Shown: piece after piece, positions 11,859-23,772 of the stretch
Numbering within the stretch: the first letter of the stretch is position 1
How the letters are laid out: each line of letters opens with the position of its first letter
Origin: Erpobdella octoculata
Lineage: Eukaryota > Annelida > Clitellata > Hirudinida > Erpobdellidae
Reading direction: 5' to 3'
DNA length: 64,000 bases
NCBI GenBank assembly: GCA_963978895.1
Contig: OZ022242.1
Coordinates: 38,320,179 to 38,384,178 of the forward strand
Notes under the pieces: model-generated
The model's input: only the letters and a program-made list of their open reading frames with translations
What the model was told of the DNA's origin: nothing
Database searches by the model: none
Position numbers and translations under genes: made by a program

Positions 11859-12470
11859 TTAGCTCTTTGATTACATTGCTATATTTCTTTTTTCTTTTTT
11901 TTTGGAGTGCTTTTTTTACTTTCAAATATTTGAAGATGATGATGATGAGGATGACAACCATGTTTGTTTGATACTATCGCCCTGTGGATTTGAAATGCAA
12001 CAGCTGTTGTAGGTCAGTCCAGGGAAGTAATACATTTTTTTCTAAGAGTTTTTATAAAGTTTTAGAAAAATTTCATTGTGTTTTTGTTTAAAACTGATCC
12101 TATAAAAATGATTGTTTTTTGTATGTCTTGTATTCATTTATCAAATAAGTCGTAACAAATAAATTATAAAAAAACATGTTCTTGATTTTATTAATTCAAA
12201 ATATTAAAATAATTAAAAATAAAGACATTTCCTAATACGAATCGCACACAAATATTCAGAAAGAAATACTATTGACAACTTTTTCATCGCAGTTCAAAAT
12301 ATCTTCCAAATTCTGCCCTTTCGTGTTCAAAGTACGGGTTCAGTTGCTCTAGTTTTTCTGTTTCTTATCATGCAGCTCGGACATCAATATAAGAAGCAGA
12401 GATATCAATAAAGAATCTCGTTCAATGGTACTAGTTCTTGAAACAAAGTCAAGTGCCTAGAACCCATAAA
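11859..12470. other. Intergenic stretch between gene 5 and the Reeler gene
   Basis: AT-rich sequence without a convincing coding region. It holds the 3' untranslated region of gene 5, with a possible polyadenylation signal AATAAA at 12158-12163, and the upstream region of the Reeler gene. The promoter element shared by the lectin-receptor genes was not found here. Confidence 0.6.
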
Positions 12471-13658
12471 ATGTCTAAGATTATGAAACTGGAAGTATTT
12501 CTCGGAGTGGTTTTCATCACACTGATTCTCAGGACCGAGCAGTACTCCGGAGGGGGTCCGACGAGTCAGTGTCTGACCATGAGACCCTCACACACGGAGC
12601 CGCAGACTGACCATCCTGACGTCTCTGTAACGTTCAGTCCCGCGTGTTACACTGTGGGACAGCCGATAGAAGGTTGGTATGACTTGTTTGTTTGGAGTGT
12701 TTTTGGTTTTCAATCTGGCTTGGCACAATTAATACTGTTTCATTTTTTCAATTGATGACATCACTAAATAGTTTTTGATTTTCTCCTAGCTGCTATCGTA
12801 GAAAATTAGTAAAAATCAATTGTTTATCTAAAATGAATTAATTTATGTTATTTAATCATGAATATTAATATTTCAATCAGTTACACTTGTCAGTGGCGAA
12901 CCATTCAAAGGAATCTTCCTTCAACTTAGACACGAAGGAAGAAACGTAAGAGCTAGCGGAACTTACAGTAACCTCGACGAACAAAAGTTCAGACTCATCG
13001 ATTGTCCACCTCGTAGACAAGTGAGTGTAAAGTGTGGCATGTGTATCATTTTAGCACTTTAAATATGACACAAAGTTTCTATGTCCATCTCCAAAAGTCT
13101 AAAAGTTTAGTTCGTAATTGAACATAATGCTTACCTCTCGTTTTAAAGTAGGATGTCGATTTTTTTAAAAATGTATTTAGATTGTTGGTTTTAATATATC
13201 TTTAACTACATATTAAGTATCTAAATAATTTTGAAAATTGTATAAAACGTCTAGAATACTGTAATGTATTGTTTAAATTTTTTTTTTAGAATACCATCAC
13301 GCACAAAAGCAGTTCTCCTGTAACGACGTTGAATTTTAAATGGACTGCAAGTTCAGCCCAAGGAAACTTAGACTTGGTGTTAGTTTTACAGAGTGTTTCA
13401 AATTTTTTAGCGGATTAAGTCAATTTTACGGTTGGGGTAGTAAGGCTCGATGCCGTCGGGCTAGACAGACCTCGGAAGAAACGTGCCGGGAGTGTTAGAT
13501 TATCCCTGGGTCATTTTGGAATTTGAAATCAATCATGTAATTTTTTAATTTTTCAAATAATTTCAGATGAATGTAACAATTGCAGGTATTCTTTGGTAGA
13601 AAATTTCAACAAATACTGGGTGAATGAAAAAGTACAAGTGCCAATTTGTGCAAATTAA
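12471..13658 (+). CDS. Secreted Reeler-domain defence-like protein
   Basis: Exons 12471-12672, 12881-13020, 13290-13378 and 13586-13658 give 167 aa. A signal peptide (about 1-22) is followed by a single Reeler domain: Cys near the start with MRPSHTEPQ, then VTLVSGEPFKGIFLQ, a TYS-L segment, a mid-domain Cys, TITHKSSSPV, FKWTAS, and near the end FNKYWV before a last Cys. Both the order of these blocks and the length fit the small Hdd11-like defence proteins of invertebrates. That link rests on family knowledge and expression was not seen. It sits inside the lectin array but is unrelated to it. The last splice (GGT|GTTAGT to CAG|GTATTC) was chosen because it restores the YWV end. Reading on instead gives a short tail and a stop. 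Confidence 0.85.
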
Positions 13659-13955
13659 TAAATTAAACCGACATTTTAATTTTTATTTGTTAGTTTAACA
13701 AAATTTATTTTTTGTACCAAATTTTTTCTGTTTATGTTGTTGATTGGTAATTATTCAGCTCTAATGACGATTAATTTGAAGAGAAAAAATGTATTCAAAT
13801 ACTATAACATTTGAAAAAGCTTAGCAAAATACCAAACGTTTTCCAGAAATTTGTCTATTGACTGCTTTTTATTTGTCAAAAAATGACTTATACTTTGTTA
13901 TTATTACCTGTAAATATTTTTGAAAATATATTCAACAAACTCGATTTATCGTATT

Positions 13956-13967
13956 TGAGACGACCCC
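13956..13967 (+). promoter_or_regulatory. Family promoter element of gene 7
   Basis: TGAGACGACCCC, an exact consensus match, is followed by TATAAAA at 14016-14022. The start codon is at 14082. Confidence 0.82.
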
Positions 13968-14081
13968 GATGCTCTGAAATCGTATCGTTACGCACACTAA
14001 ATAATAAAAACTTCTTATAAAAGCTTGACAGGCTTCGAAAGAATCACATTCAAACAAACACAAGTATAGCTGACAGCAAAA

Positions 14082-16065
14082 ATGCATTTCATCATTTCAA
14101 AGTTTACGATTTACATACTCTCGGTTTTCCAAGCGGTGAATGTGATCGGAAACGGTAAGTTTTCCTGTATAGTTAATAAACATGTCAACCAAAACAAACG
14201 ATTTGAAGTTAATTTAGTCATTTTTAATGCGTAAAAGTGCCGCAGGAATACTGTCAGAAAGAGACCTTCAAGCCTCGTTGCTGGAAAAACGATGTCATAC
14301 TGGTAACGACTGCCCTATACGGGAGGATGAACATTGGCCGGTGTCTGACGGTAGAAGACTGCGAGCAGTCTATGATGTCGAACCCAAAGTATCTCGGATG
14401 CTCTGTTGACGTAGAGCAAGTGTTGAGTTCTAGATGCTCGGGTAAACCGTCTTGTGATGTGCAAGTTTGGGACGACGAATTGCAGAAGCTAAATCCCTGT
14501 TTGAAAGGCCTGGTTTCTCACATGGAAGCTGCTTACATCTGTATAAATTGTAAGTGCTTTTTAAAGCTACTAACTACTATTACAGTTGTTAAAAATTTAA
14601 AAGGTTTTCTGAAATTTAAAAAAAAACTAAGCTAGAGTCAATTTGTAAAGTTTAACTTATTTTATTTATTTTATGTTTTTTTCAAATGTCAGCAATCACC
14701 GAAACAGAAAACTGTCACATCAAAGCACTGCCATCCAGCGTTCCAAGCTACCTATCCAGCAGCCAAACGCGCCGAGCACGCCAATGTGGCACACCGAGCA
14801 GGCCATGGGTCGTAGAGGCCCCTGTCGGACAGCAGATAAGAATCAGTCTGCTTAATCTTAATAGCACTTCATGGAGTCTGAACTGTCCTTTTAGTATGGG
14901 ATTTGTGCAAGAAACAAAAGCTGGAAAGAAAAAGGAGTTTTGCTTAGACAGGTTATTGAAACTGAAAGAAATATACGTCAGCTCTAAGAACAGGTTGGAA
15001 ATTGTTATGGTATCTGATGAGGTAGCCGAAAAAAAGTTGAATCAAAGCTCTGAAGCTTTTTTCCTAGAAATCAAAGGTAAACATCTGAGACATTATTTTT
15101 ATTATTTGGGTTAATTTGAAAACCAGAGCAACAGATTAAGCCTACGGCATTGGATAATTGTCCATCAGTAAATTATTATTAGCCATCGGATGTTCGGACC
15201 TGATTCCTGCTGAAGATGCCTGGTTGAAAAGGAACAACAACGAAGCCACTGTTGGGTGTTATTCGTCCAGACAAACCTGGCAGCTCAGATGCAATGGACA
15301 CCAGTGGATTGGAGTTCTTGGAAACTGTTCGAATGCCAATACTCCTGGCGGTAAATTAATATTCAATAGATGTGCCAATAATTAATTAGGAATTGTTAAC
15401 GTAATATATGCAGTTAATAAATGTAAGTAATAATTTCCGATCAATAATACACATTATATGACACACGCTTTGGTTTTGTTTAGCCAAGTTCGTGGTTGAC
15501 CAAGAGGAAAGTAGAACAGAAAAGTTGATGGACAAGAATTTGGAACGTAAGTTGTTGAAATATAAGAACTGTTATAAATTTTTGATTAAAAGCTAATTTC
15601 TTTCCTAATTATTTAAAAAAGCATATATTAGTCTGTTAATATTTCATATACATTTAATTTTGCAGTTCTTGGCATCATTGCAATCAGTGGTGTAGGTTTA
15701 GCAGTATGCTGTCTGATTGTAGGAATTGGTTATCTATGCAGCAAAAAGTTGGTTAATTTTTTTTTACTTATTTCTTTTTCGACAAATAAAACATACAGAA
15801 TACGAATAACGACTTCGTAAATAATGCTGAACTTATGATTAATTTAAAATATTTGAGTTTACCGCTCAACAGATATTCAACAAAAGAATCAGCGGCGACA
15901 TTCAAAGATTCACCCAACGACAAAATGGATCTGAACTACTACAACAGCCATCGTCTTCTACAGAAAGAAACTAATGTTGAAACGGCTGCAGCCAGCGAGT
16001 ACGGTGATTCGTCCTATTTCGTTCTCGACGAAGTTGTACTACGAGAGGATAAAATAGAGAAATAA
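14082..16065 (+). CDS. SUEL-CUB-sushi-like type I receptor, class E (gene 7)
   Basis: Exons 14082-14154, 14238-14549, 14693-15076, 15183-15350, 15484-15546, 15666-15747, 15873-16065; 424 aa, the shortest intact member. Signal peptide 1-24; SUEL 25-128 (EYCQKETFKPRC, ALYGRMNIGRC); CUB-like 129-256 (CGTPSRPWVVEAPVGQQI); sushi-like 257-312; short stalk 313-333; helix 334-360 (GVGLAVCCLIVG); tail 361-424 with NYYN and SSYFVLDE. The base composition is less AT-rich than in neighbouring members. It is the last + strand member and ends about 50 bp before the long TGTA repeat. Its closest relatives are the first two - strand genes. Confidence 0.91.
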
Positions 16066-16112
16066 ATGAAGTGAAAGTTCATCATGTTTAAATTTAAAAA
16101 AAAACAGCTGTT

Positions 16113-16583
16113 TGTATGTATGTATGTATGTATGTATGTATGTATGTATGTATGTATGTATGTATGTATGTATGTATGTATGTATGTATGTATGTATGTA
16201 TGTATGTATGTATGTATGTATGTATGTATGTATGTATGTATGTATGTATGTATGTATGTATGTATGTATGTATGTATGTATGTATGTATGTATGTATGTA
16301 TGTATGTATGTATGTATGTATGTATGTATGTATGTATGTATGTATGTATGTATGTATGTATGTATGTATGTATGTATGTATGTATGTATGTATGTATGTA
16401 TGTATGTATGTATGTATGTATGTATGTATGTATGTATGTATGTATGTATGTATGTATGTATGTATGTATGTATGTATGTATGTATGTATGTATGTATGTA
16501 TGTATGTATGTATGTATGTATGTATGTATGTATGTATGTATGTATATATGTATGTATGTATGTGTGTTGGTGTGTATGTATGT
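16113..16583. repeat. (TGTA)n microsatellite, about 450 bp
   Basis: An almost perfect TGTA tetranucleotide array runs from about 16113 to 16545, with slightly imperfect units to about 16583. It lies between the convergent 3' ends of gene 7 (stop at 16065) and gene 8 (stop at 16670), so it may fall in a 3' untranslated region. The long open frames across it are a trivial result of the repeat. Confidence 0.97.
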
Positions 16584-16669
16584 CATTCAATCAAAACTTG
16601 TAGGGTAAGCTTACAGACATTTAGCTGAACATGTTTTATACAAATTTATGAATAAATGATTCAAAAATA

Positions 16670-18763
16670 TCATTGGTCATTCTCTAAAACAAAGTAAGCA
16701 GCATCTGCTGAGCGAATTGTAGCATCATCCTGGAGCTGTTTAGCCACGGTCGTTTTCTGCTTTCTTGCGGTAAAGTCGCTGGAGTCCGGCTGGCAAAGAA
16801 ACATATTGGGTTCGTTGTCGTAAGTGCCAATAAATGTCTGACAATCTTTCTGGTTGTTGACCATGCTCCCCGCAGGAATCTTTTCGTTGAATGATTTCGG
16901 GTTTCTATCGTACCTTGATGATTTGTTAACATTTTTGTATTTGTAATGAATTTTATACTGTATTGTAAACTGTCCGTTGCATAGGTTTGAATAAATATAT
17001 AGTATGTACTATGTATACAGGTAAATATTAAATAAAAAAAAGTTGTAGGTTGCAATTGTCTTACTTTCTCGCACAGAGCCAACCGCAACCCATCACCATG
17101 AAACATATGGCAAGGCCAACTCCAGCAATAGCAAGAATTCCAAGAACTGTAATGAATTGCACGGAAATTAAATGATGATTAACAAGCACGAAAATATTGT
17201 CAGTAGATAATGTCAAGGAAGGAACCTTGTAAGCTCTTATCCTCTTCATTGCTTTCTAGTAAAGGTATATCTGTAGGACCGTGTCCTGAACTGACTTCTG
17301 AAATTTCAGTTGGTTCGCCAAATAAAAACAAATTTAAATAAAATAAAAAAATTAAATAAACAATAACTATGAAGTTTCATACTTGACGAGCAATTTCCAA
17401 CTACTCCGATCCACTGTTGTCCTCTGCATTTCAGCTGCCAAGTCTGTCTGGACGAGTAACATCCCACCGTGGCTTCGTCGTTGTCCCTCTTCAGCCAGGC
17501 GTCCTCTGCCGGTATCAAGTCCAGACATCCAACGGCTGAAGCGTAATATTATCTTCAATCGTTTTTACTTTGGTGTTTTAAATAGCTCCCGTAAAGGTAA
17601 ACGTTTTACAAAACCAACCTTCAAATTTAAGGATGAAATCTGCTTGGTTTTTATACTTTTTCAAACTTCTGGCCAAATTTTTCATTCCAATAAAAACAAC
17701 GTTTTTTGTTGACGTGTAAGCCAATTGTTCTCTCGGTCCAGCGATTGAAACGGATTCGTCTTCTGATATGAAAGCCTTGACTAGCGGAAGAGAAGAACTA
17801 GAAAAGGTTGACTCTGCTTCGCTAACATAACCTATTGCCTGTGTAGCTAAGCTACTCAGAGTTTTATTGCCAGGGGCTAAGTTCAATAAGGTTAACTTAA
17901 CTTGTTGGCCTAGGGGTGACTCTATTTTCCAGGGGGTGCTTTCAGTGCCACAGAGTTGCGATGAGAACGATGAAAATGTTTGTGGCATACTATGAAGATG
18001 GACGAGAATGTGAAAAGGTTTCGTTCCGGTGCGATATGCACAGCTGGTCTGCTCTTTGGCAACTGTTTTGTAATAATATGTATGTATGTATTGGTGATAA
18101 ATAAATCTAGTATTATTGCATTTATAATTGGCAAAATATTAATTAACATAAAATTAGAAAAAACTAATAATTAAAAACATCAGAAATTTGTTGATTAATA
18201 TTGTTAATTATTTCAAATTACTCAATAGATGAAGATTTGGTTTTCAACTTACTGCTAATGCATTCATAGCTTGCCTCCAGATAAAGTGCAAGCCCTTTAT
18301 AGCAGGGATTCAGCGACTGCAAGTCGATATCACCAATGATGCTAACATCGCACTCTTCGCGTCCGCTGCACTTCCTGTCTAGCACCTCTATCACGTCCTT
18401 AGAACATCCGATGTACTTGGGGTCGTTAGAATGAATCGCTTGTAAGTGAGTGTCATCTTCGATGCAAGTGCCAAATTTCATCCTTCCGTAGAGGGCCTTT
18501 TTAACGAGGATTACCTCGCCCTTGTAGCATCTCGGTTGGAAGACGTCTTTCTGACAGTACTCGTTTGCTTCTAGATAAATACGATAGTTTAAATGATAAC
18601 TGAGAATTGCATTTTAAAATTTTTTGAAATTATTTTTGTTTGAAATTTAAACGATGTTTATAAATGTGTATATAATTAATAATTTCATACTTGATAGAGG
18701 TGCTGCATAATGTCTCACGTTAAACAAATAAATTCCAAGAATCAAAACAGCTTTTGAGTACAT
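16670..18763 (-). CDS. SUEL-CUB-sushi-like type I receptor, class E (gene 8)
   Basis: Exons in transcript order 18763-18691, 18570-18253, 18062-17619, 17535-17383, 17297-17226, 17146-17065, 16913-16670; 461 aa. Signal peptide 1-24; SUEL 25-130 (ANEYCQKDVF, ALYGRMKFGTC); CUB-like 131-278, the longest in the window (CGTESTPWKIESPLGQQV); sushi-like 279-329 (CLDLIPAEDAWLKRDND); stalk 330-353; helix 354-380 (GVGLAICFMVMGCGWLC); tail 381-461 ending AAYFVLEND. The tail lacks a clear YYN motif. First gene of the - strand block. Confidence 0.9.
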
Positions 18764-18905
18764 TTTACTGTCGTTTGTCGTAAGAAACTTTGAATTCTAC
18801 AGCGATATGAAGTTTTTTATGTACACAACACAATAGCAGCGAGATTGATAGAATTTATATAGAAATATTGACTGGCTCATTAATACACGAAACGTATCAG
18901 TTTGA

Positions 18906-18917
18906 GGGGTCGCATCA
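18906..18917 (-). promoter_or_regulatory. Family promoter element of gene 8
   Basis: On the + strand this reads GGGGTCGCATCA, one mismatch from consensus. A TATAAAT-like box lies at about 18853-18859, between the element and the start codon at 18763. Confidence 0.78.
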
Positions 18918-19053
18918 AAGTAACAGACGACTCCAGGTCAGTGTTACACAAAACGTGAGTGAATATTTATAAGTATTTTTAAAATGTTTTTTTAGTTTTT
19001 GGAAACATAAATCCGAACACAAATTCAATATATGTTCGTCCTTAAAATATATC

Positions 19054-21200
19054 TCAGTTCACAATTTCCGACTTAGCCAATCCTTCTTGGTCCAAGACGA
19101 AGTAGGCTGAGTCATCTGGAAAGTTAAAGTTATCTTCTTTAGCCGTAAAGTTGTACTGTTGCTGATTGTAGCCGTGTTTATCGGCTCTAGCTATCAGCAG
19201 AGTTCCGCCGTTCAAGGCAGTGGCGTTGTTGATCAGCCCTGGATTCATCGTCTGAAAGTTTTCTAACTCTTTCTTCTGTTTGTAAGAAATTCTTAAAACA
19301 AAATTTGCATTCAAATCTATATTTAAATTTTAATTATTTATAACTAATATTTGAAATAGTTTTACTTTTTGACGCATAATATTCCACAGCAAATGATCAT
19401 TAGACAGGTCACCACACCAAGTCCACAGACGGCTACTAGGACAAGTCCTTTTGCAAAAAAAAATAATAAAATAGTGACATTGGCAAAATGTTGTGTTAAA
19501 TATATATTATAAATATTATTTATTTATTTTAAATTTGTTATTAGAAACTCAGTTGTTCTGTGAAATTTCAACGATTTGTGGCAATCAGGCAGTTTGATAA
19601 TAAAATTCCTAACTACCTTGATTGCTACTGCTTTGATTCATACTGTTTTCTATTTTGTTTTCGTCGACAAGTTTTCCTGAAACAAATAAAAAATGCAACC
19701 TTTTAAAAACAAAATGTCTCTACGACTAGTAAAGGTTATCCACACACACACACACAAAACTTCGACAAACCCATCGAGCAATTTCCAATCACCCCTGTCC
19801 ACTGGTGTCCATTGCATCTCAGCTGCCAAGTCTGTCTGGACGAGTAACAGCCCACAGTGGCCTCGTCGTTTTTCCTTTTCAACCAGGCATCTTCAGGTGG
19901 TATCAGGTCCAAACAGCCTATTGCTGGTTCATATATACAATTTATTGAGTGATGTAATGTGACGAAAAAAAATTAAGCTATCAGTAAAATTAACTATTAT
20001 CATGTTCTTAATGAATTTTTTATTAAAATTAATAATTATTCGTTTCATTCATTTCAGTTTTAATGTAAAATATTTTTAATTATTTCCAAATAAATTTTTA
20101 TCAACCTCTAATCTCAAATAGCAAAAAAGAATTATTGGCAGTAGGATCTTCTTTCAGTGCATTGATTCCAATTTCAATTGAATTGCCTTTAGACTGAAAG
20201 TAATATGCCTCTCCCAGTTTGCTGGCTAAGCACAGCGAGTTGGGTTTTACTTCGAGCGTTTTTTCAATCCAGTGTCCGACCTTGATCTTCGCGTCTGGTC
20301 CATTACTCGCACACTTGTCCATGTGCTGGACGTCGTTCTCAGAAGCTAGCAGCTTACCGTAAACGTCGAGCCTTTGTCCAGCCGGTGCTTCTAAGAGCCA
20401 AGGCTGTTCCACCGTGCCGCACCGAGATATCGATTGTTTAGAAAATGGAAAAAGAAAGACTCTCGATTCTGAAGAAATGGGCAGATTGCAGTTGTTTCCG
20501 TTTGGAATCACTGAAAAAGTATGATTACTTGTAAGTTATTCTGGTGTTATTAGTTGGAATAACAATTTGAAAACAGTAAATAATTCGGTTATCAGTACCC
20601 ACCTGATACGCACTGGTACTTGACACTGAGATACATCATAAGACCTTTATAGCAAGGGCGAGAGACGATACCGAGACTGTTATCATTGACCAGAACATCG
20701 CACTCGTCTTTGCCTGTGCACTTTCTGGCAAGGGTCTGTGTAACGTCGACAGAGCAGCCTATCCACTTCTGGTCGTTCTTGTATACGGCATGTTCGTCGT
20801 CGATCTCGACGCATCGACCTGTCGCCATCCTTCCGTATTCGGCCGATTCGACTACGATGATGTCTCCCTGCCAGCATTTGTGCTGGAAACTTTCAAACTG
20901 ACAGACGTCTGTTCAGCAGGGTTTTTTTTTTAAATTTTAAATAAAACACGATGTTGGTTTATTTGGGTTAATTTACACAATATTAAAATCTTTATTATCA
21001 CTTATTTGGTTAATTATTTACTGTTAATTGGCCGAGTTTTATGATAATTCGTATCCACAACACATGAATGCAATGATGAATAAACTTTGAAAAATAAAAT
21101 TTTTATATGTTTATTTACCTTTTTGGATAAATTCTAAAGGCAGCGTTAACCCAAGATAGGTTTTGAAAAATACAACTATTAAAATAACACTGTTTCCCAT
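19054..21200 (-). CDS. SUEL-CUB-sushi-like type I receptor, class E (gene 9)
   Basis: Exons 21200-21119, 20908-20603, 20510-20106, 19923-19771, 19676-19617, 19447-19366, 19291-19054; 441 aa. Signal peptide 1-27; SUEL 28-129, divergent (DVCQFESFQHKC, SAEYGRMATGRC); CUB-like 130-264 (CGTVEQPWLLEAPAGQRL); sushi-like 265-315 (CLDLIPPEDAWLKRKND); the shortest stalk, 316-335; helix 336-362 (CGLGVVTCLMIICCGILC); tail 363-441 ending SAYFVLDQE. It is the most divergent SUEL domain in the window. The exon 4 donor was placed at GG|GTTTGT to keep phase 1. Confidence 0.88.
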
Positions 21201-21336
21201 AATTATCGGTTTTTTAATTCAAAAAAAGTCCGAAGAGCTTTTTACACAACAATATTTGATCATCTACAATGGTTAAATAATTACAAAAACGCTTCTTTTA
21301 TAACTCTACGCGTAGTAATATCAGTACCATATCATT

Positions 21337-21348
21337 GGGGTCGTCTCA
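21337..21348 (-). promoter_or_regulatory. Family promoter element of gene 9
   Basis: GGGGTCGTCTCA on the + strand, exact consensus. TATAAAA on the - strand at 21296-21302, then the start codon at 21200. Confidence 0.82.
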
Positions 21349-21470
21349 GAACAAACTACTCTGAGTTAGTCACTTTGTAAAATTATCTGTTAATAAAGAA
21401 ATAAAAAAAATGCTTATTGTTTTCAAAAGTACTGTTTTAATAATGCATTTGTATTATTTTAATAAATCTT

Positions 21471-23470
21471 TCACAAAAAAGCTGAACATTCTCTCGCCAC
21501 TTCCTCCTTGTCCAGAATTTGGTACCTATCTTCGTCTTCCCGTTGATCTCCACCGGCAGTGCTCCTGTTAAGTGGTCTTTGTTGTGTGCCAGCCCCAGAA
21601 ACAGAAAGAGGACCAGATAATACAAATTTGTCGCGGTTCAGAGTGGTTCCGTTCGTTGATTTCTGGTTGTAATACTGATCCGACATGAAATTGTAGGAAG
21701 CCGTATTTTTTGACTGTTTTGCGTTCATTCTGTGCAATAAGAGTTATAAAAAAGTAAAATTAATAAACATTAAACGTTGATTAATTTGGAATATATACAA
21801 TATTGTGGAGAAATGAAACGTCTGAATACTCTTTACCTTTTTAGACAAACTGCTCCTGCACAGATTATGGTTAAACAAACGACCGCTCCAAATCCGCATA
21901 TCGCTATGATGATCAAAACTGAAAGAAATAAAAAAATAATAATTAAAATAGATACAAAAGAGGTTTTGTTTTGAAAGGTTAAAATTTTTTGTGGAGTAAT
22001 AGAACGAATCAGAAAGAAATGAAAATAACTCTGTTGCGTCTCTGGTAGATCTATTTTATCGCCTTTCAATCCAGGTTCGATTTTCTTGTCAGAAACTAAA
22101 GTTAATTAGAAATAATAAATTATATGTATTTCTGATATTTAAAATTATAACTTAATATTTTTTTACCAGAATTTGTAACCGAACAATTTCCTATTGCACC
22201 AATCCACTGTCCATTCTCGCATCTAAGATACCAAGTATGCTTAGAAGAATAACATCCTATTACAATATCATCGTTGTTTCTCTTCAACCACGTATCTTCA
22301 GGCGGTATTATGTCCAAACAGCCTTCAGCTAAGTAATATATAAAAATAATCTGATTAACTATAAATAGTTAATATTACATTTCTAATTGAAATACCTTTG
22401 AGTTTTATGAGAAACGCATGCTTGATGTCTCTATTAAACATCATTCTGAAAAGGTTTCCTTGAGACGACACCACTGCTTCTAAGCTGTTCCAATTTCTTT
22501 GCGATTTGAATCCATTTTCGCAAATTGTTGTGTTCTTGTCAATCCGCGGTTCCGTTAATATGCCAATTTCTGTATCGCAACTTTCCGTTTTGACTGTCTC
22601 TTCTCCGACGCGAAAAAAATCATGCGTCAGTTTGATCCTCTGCCCTTTAGGTACTTCAATTGTAAGCAACTGCTTATCCGGAGATCCGCAATAATCTTTA
22701 GCAAACGACTGAGGATTCATAAATTTAGGGCGACTCGAAGGAAATATTTGGCACGAATCTGTAGGTTTAACAACTGAAAAAAGAGTGTTTATCTTGCAAC
22801 AAACACAATTAAATATTAAATTGGAATTAAACATACACCAAGACTTACTTGGAAGACAAGAATAATCAATTTCTAAATACATTGTTAGACCTTTCAGACA
22901 GGCCCGATTTTCGATATCCTCCAAATCAACAATTTTCAATTCGCAACTGCTTTTCAAAGCACACTTCTTGTTGAGAATCGTCGAAACGTCATTGAAACAG
23001 CCGTAGTAGCGCGGATCTTTGCTCAGAACACCAACAGCTTGAAGCTCATCTTCCGTTAGGCATTTTCCTATTTTCATTCTACCGTATCTGGCTTTGTTCA
23101 CAATTATGATTTCACTGTTGGAACACTGAGGTCTGAATGTCTCCCTGAAGCACAGCTCTTCCAGTCGACCTAAAAATTAAATTTATTCACAAAAATGCTC
23201 TACCGTTATACTTATAATTGTTTACTGATAAACTGCTACAACCTCATTTACAAAGCTTTAAATCTCCCTGATACTACCGATACTAAGAAACGCACAAATT
23301 GACCTTTATGCTTTATCGGAGAGTATTCAACAAAAAAGTGATTTAGTTAATAAAGAATTGTAAAGAATTAAATTACTTTGTATTTCTTCTTGGTCGGATT
23401 TAACGAAATTAATTTCCAAACATAAAACAATTAAGATAGCGATTAAGTTGTTTGTTATTTTACTGTGCAT
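21471..23470 (-). CDS. SUEL-CUB-sushi-like type I receptor, class C (gene 10)
   Basis: Exons 23470-23377, 23169-22849, 22773-22396, 22328-22167, 22095-22030, 21918-21837, 21729-21471; 453 aa. Signal peptide 1-31; SUEL 32-138 (ARYGRMKIGKC, DPRYYGCFND); CUB-like 139-264 (CGSPDKQLLTIEVPKGQRI), where the usual PW pair is replaced; sushi-like 265-318 (CLDIIPPEDTWLKRNND); stalk 319-340; helix 341-367 (GFGAVVCLTIICAGAVC); tail 368-453 with DQYYNQ and DRYQILDKEEVA, the class C terminus. It is an isolated class C gene next to class A and B genes. Confidence 0.9.
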
Positions 23471-23630
23471 CCTAAAATGTTTCTTATTTCAATTTTAAAT
23501 TTATTAGAAATAAAATAATCCAGTCTAGTTTAGACAAATCGCTGAAGCAACTGAAGAAAATGATTGTAATAAAGACTTTAAGGAGGTATTTAAATGCTTC
23601 CAATCAGTGTATACATGAGCGTTTACTTGA

Positions 23631-23642
23631 GGGGTCGTATCA
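23631..23642 (-). promoter_or_regulatory. Family promoter element of gene 10
   Basis: GGGGTCGTATCA, exact. A weak TATA-like TTTAAATA lies on the - strand near 23587-23594; start codon at 23470. Confidence 0.8.
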
Positions 23643-23772
23643 ACCCGGCATAGTTTGGACGTGTATGAGATACATAATCACATGTCAACCAAATAATGTT
23701 TTATTTAACAAAATGATTTCAAATGATAGAGTTAATAATAATTATAAAGCAATTTTAGTTAAAATGAGTAAT

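Noticed and set aside
16113..16583. Possible CRISPR-like direct repeat array
   Set aside because: The period is 4 bp with no spacers, and the window is eukaryotic.
16014..16628. Long open frames of repeating Tyr-Val-Cys-Met or Thr-Tyr-Ile-His on both strands
   Set aside because: They are a consequence of the stop-free TGTA tetranucleotide repeat and have no homologue or gene structure.
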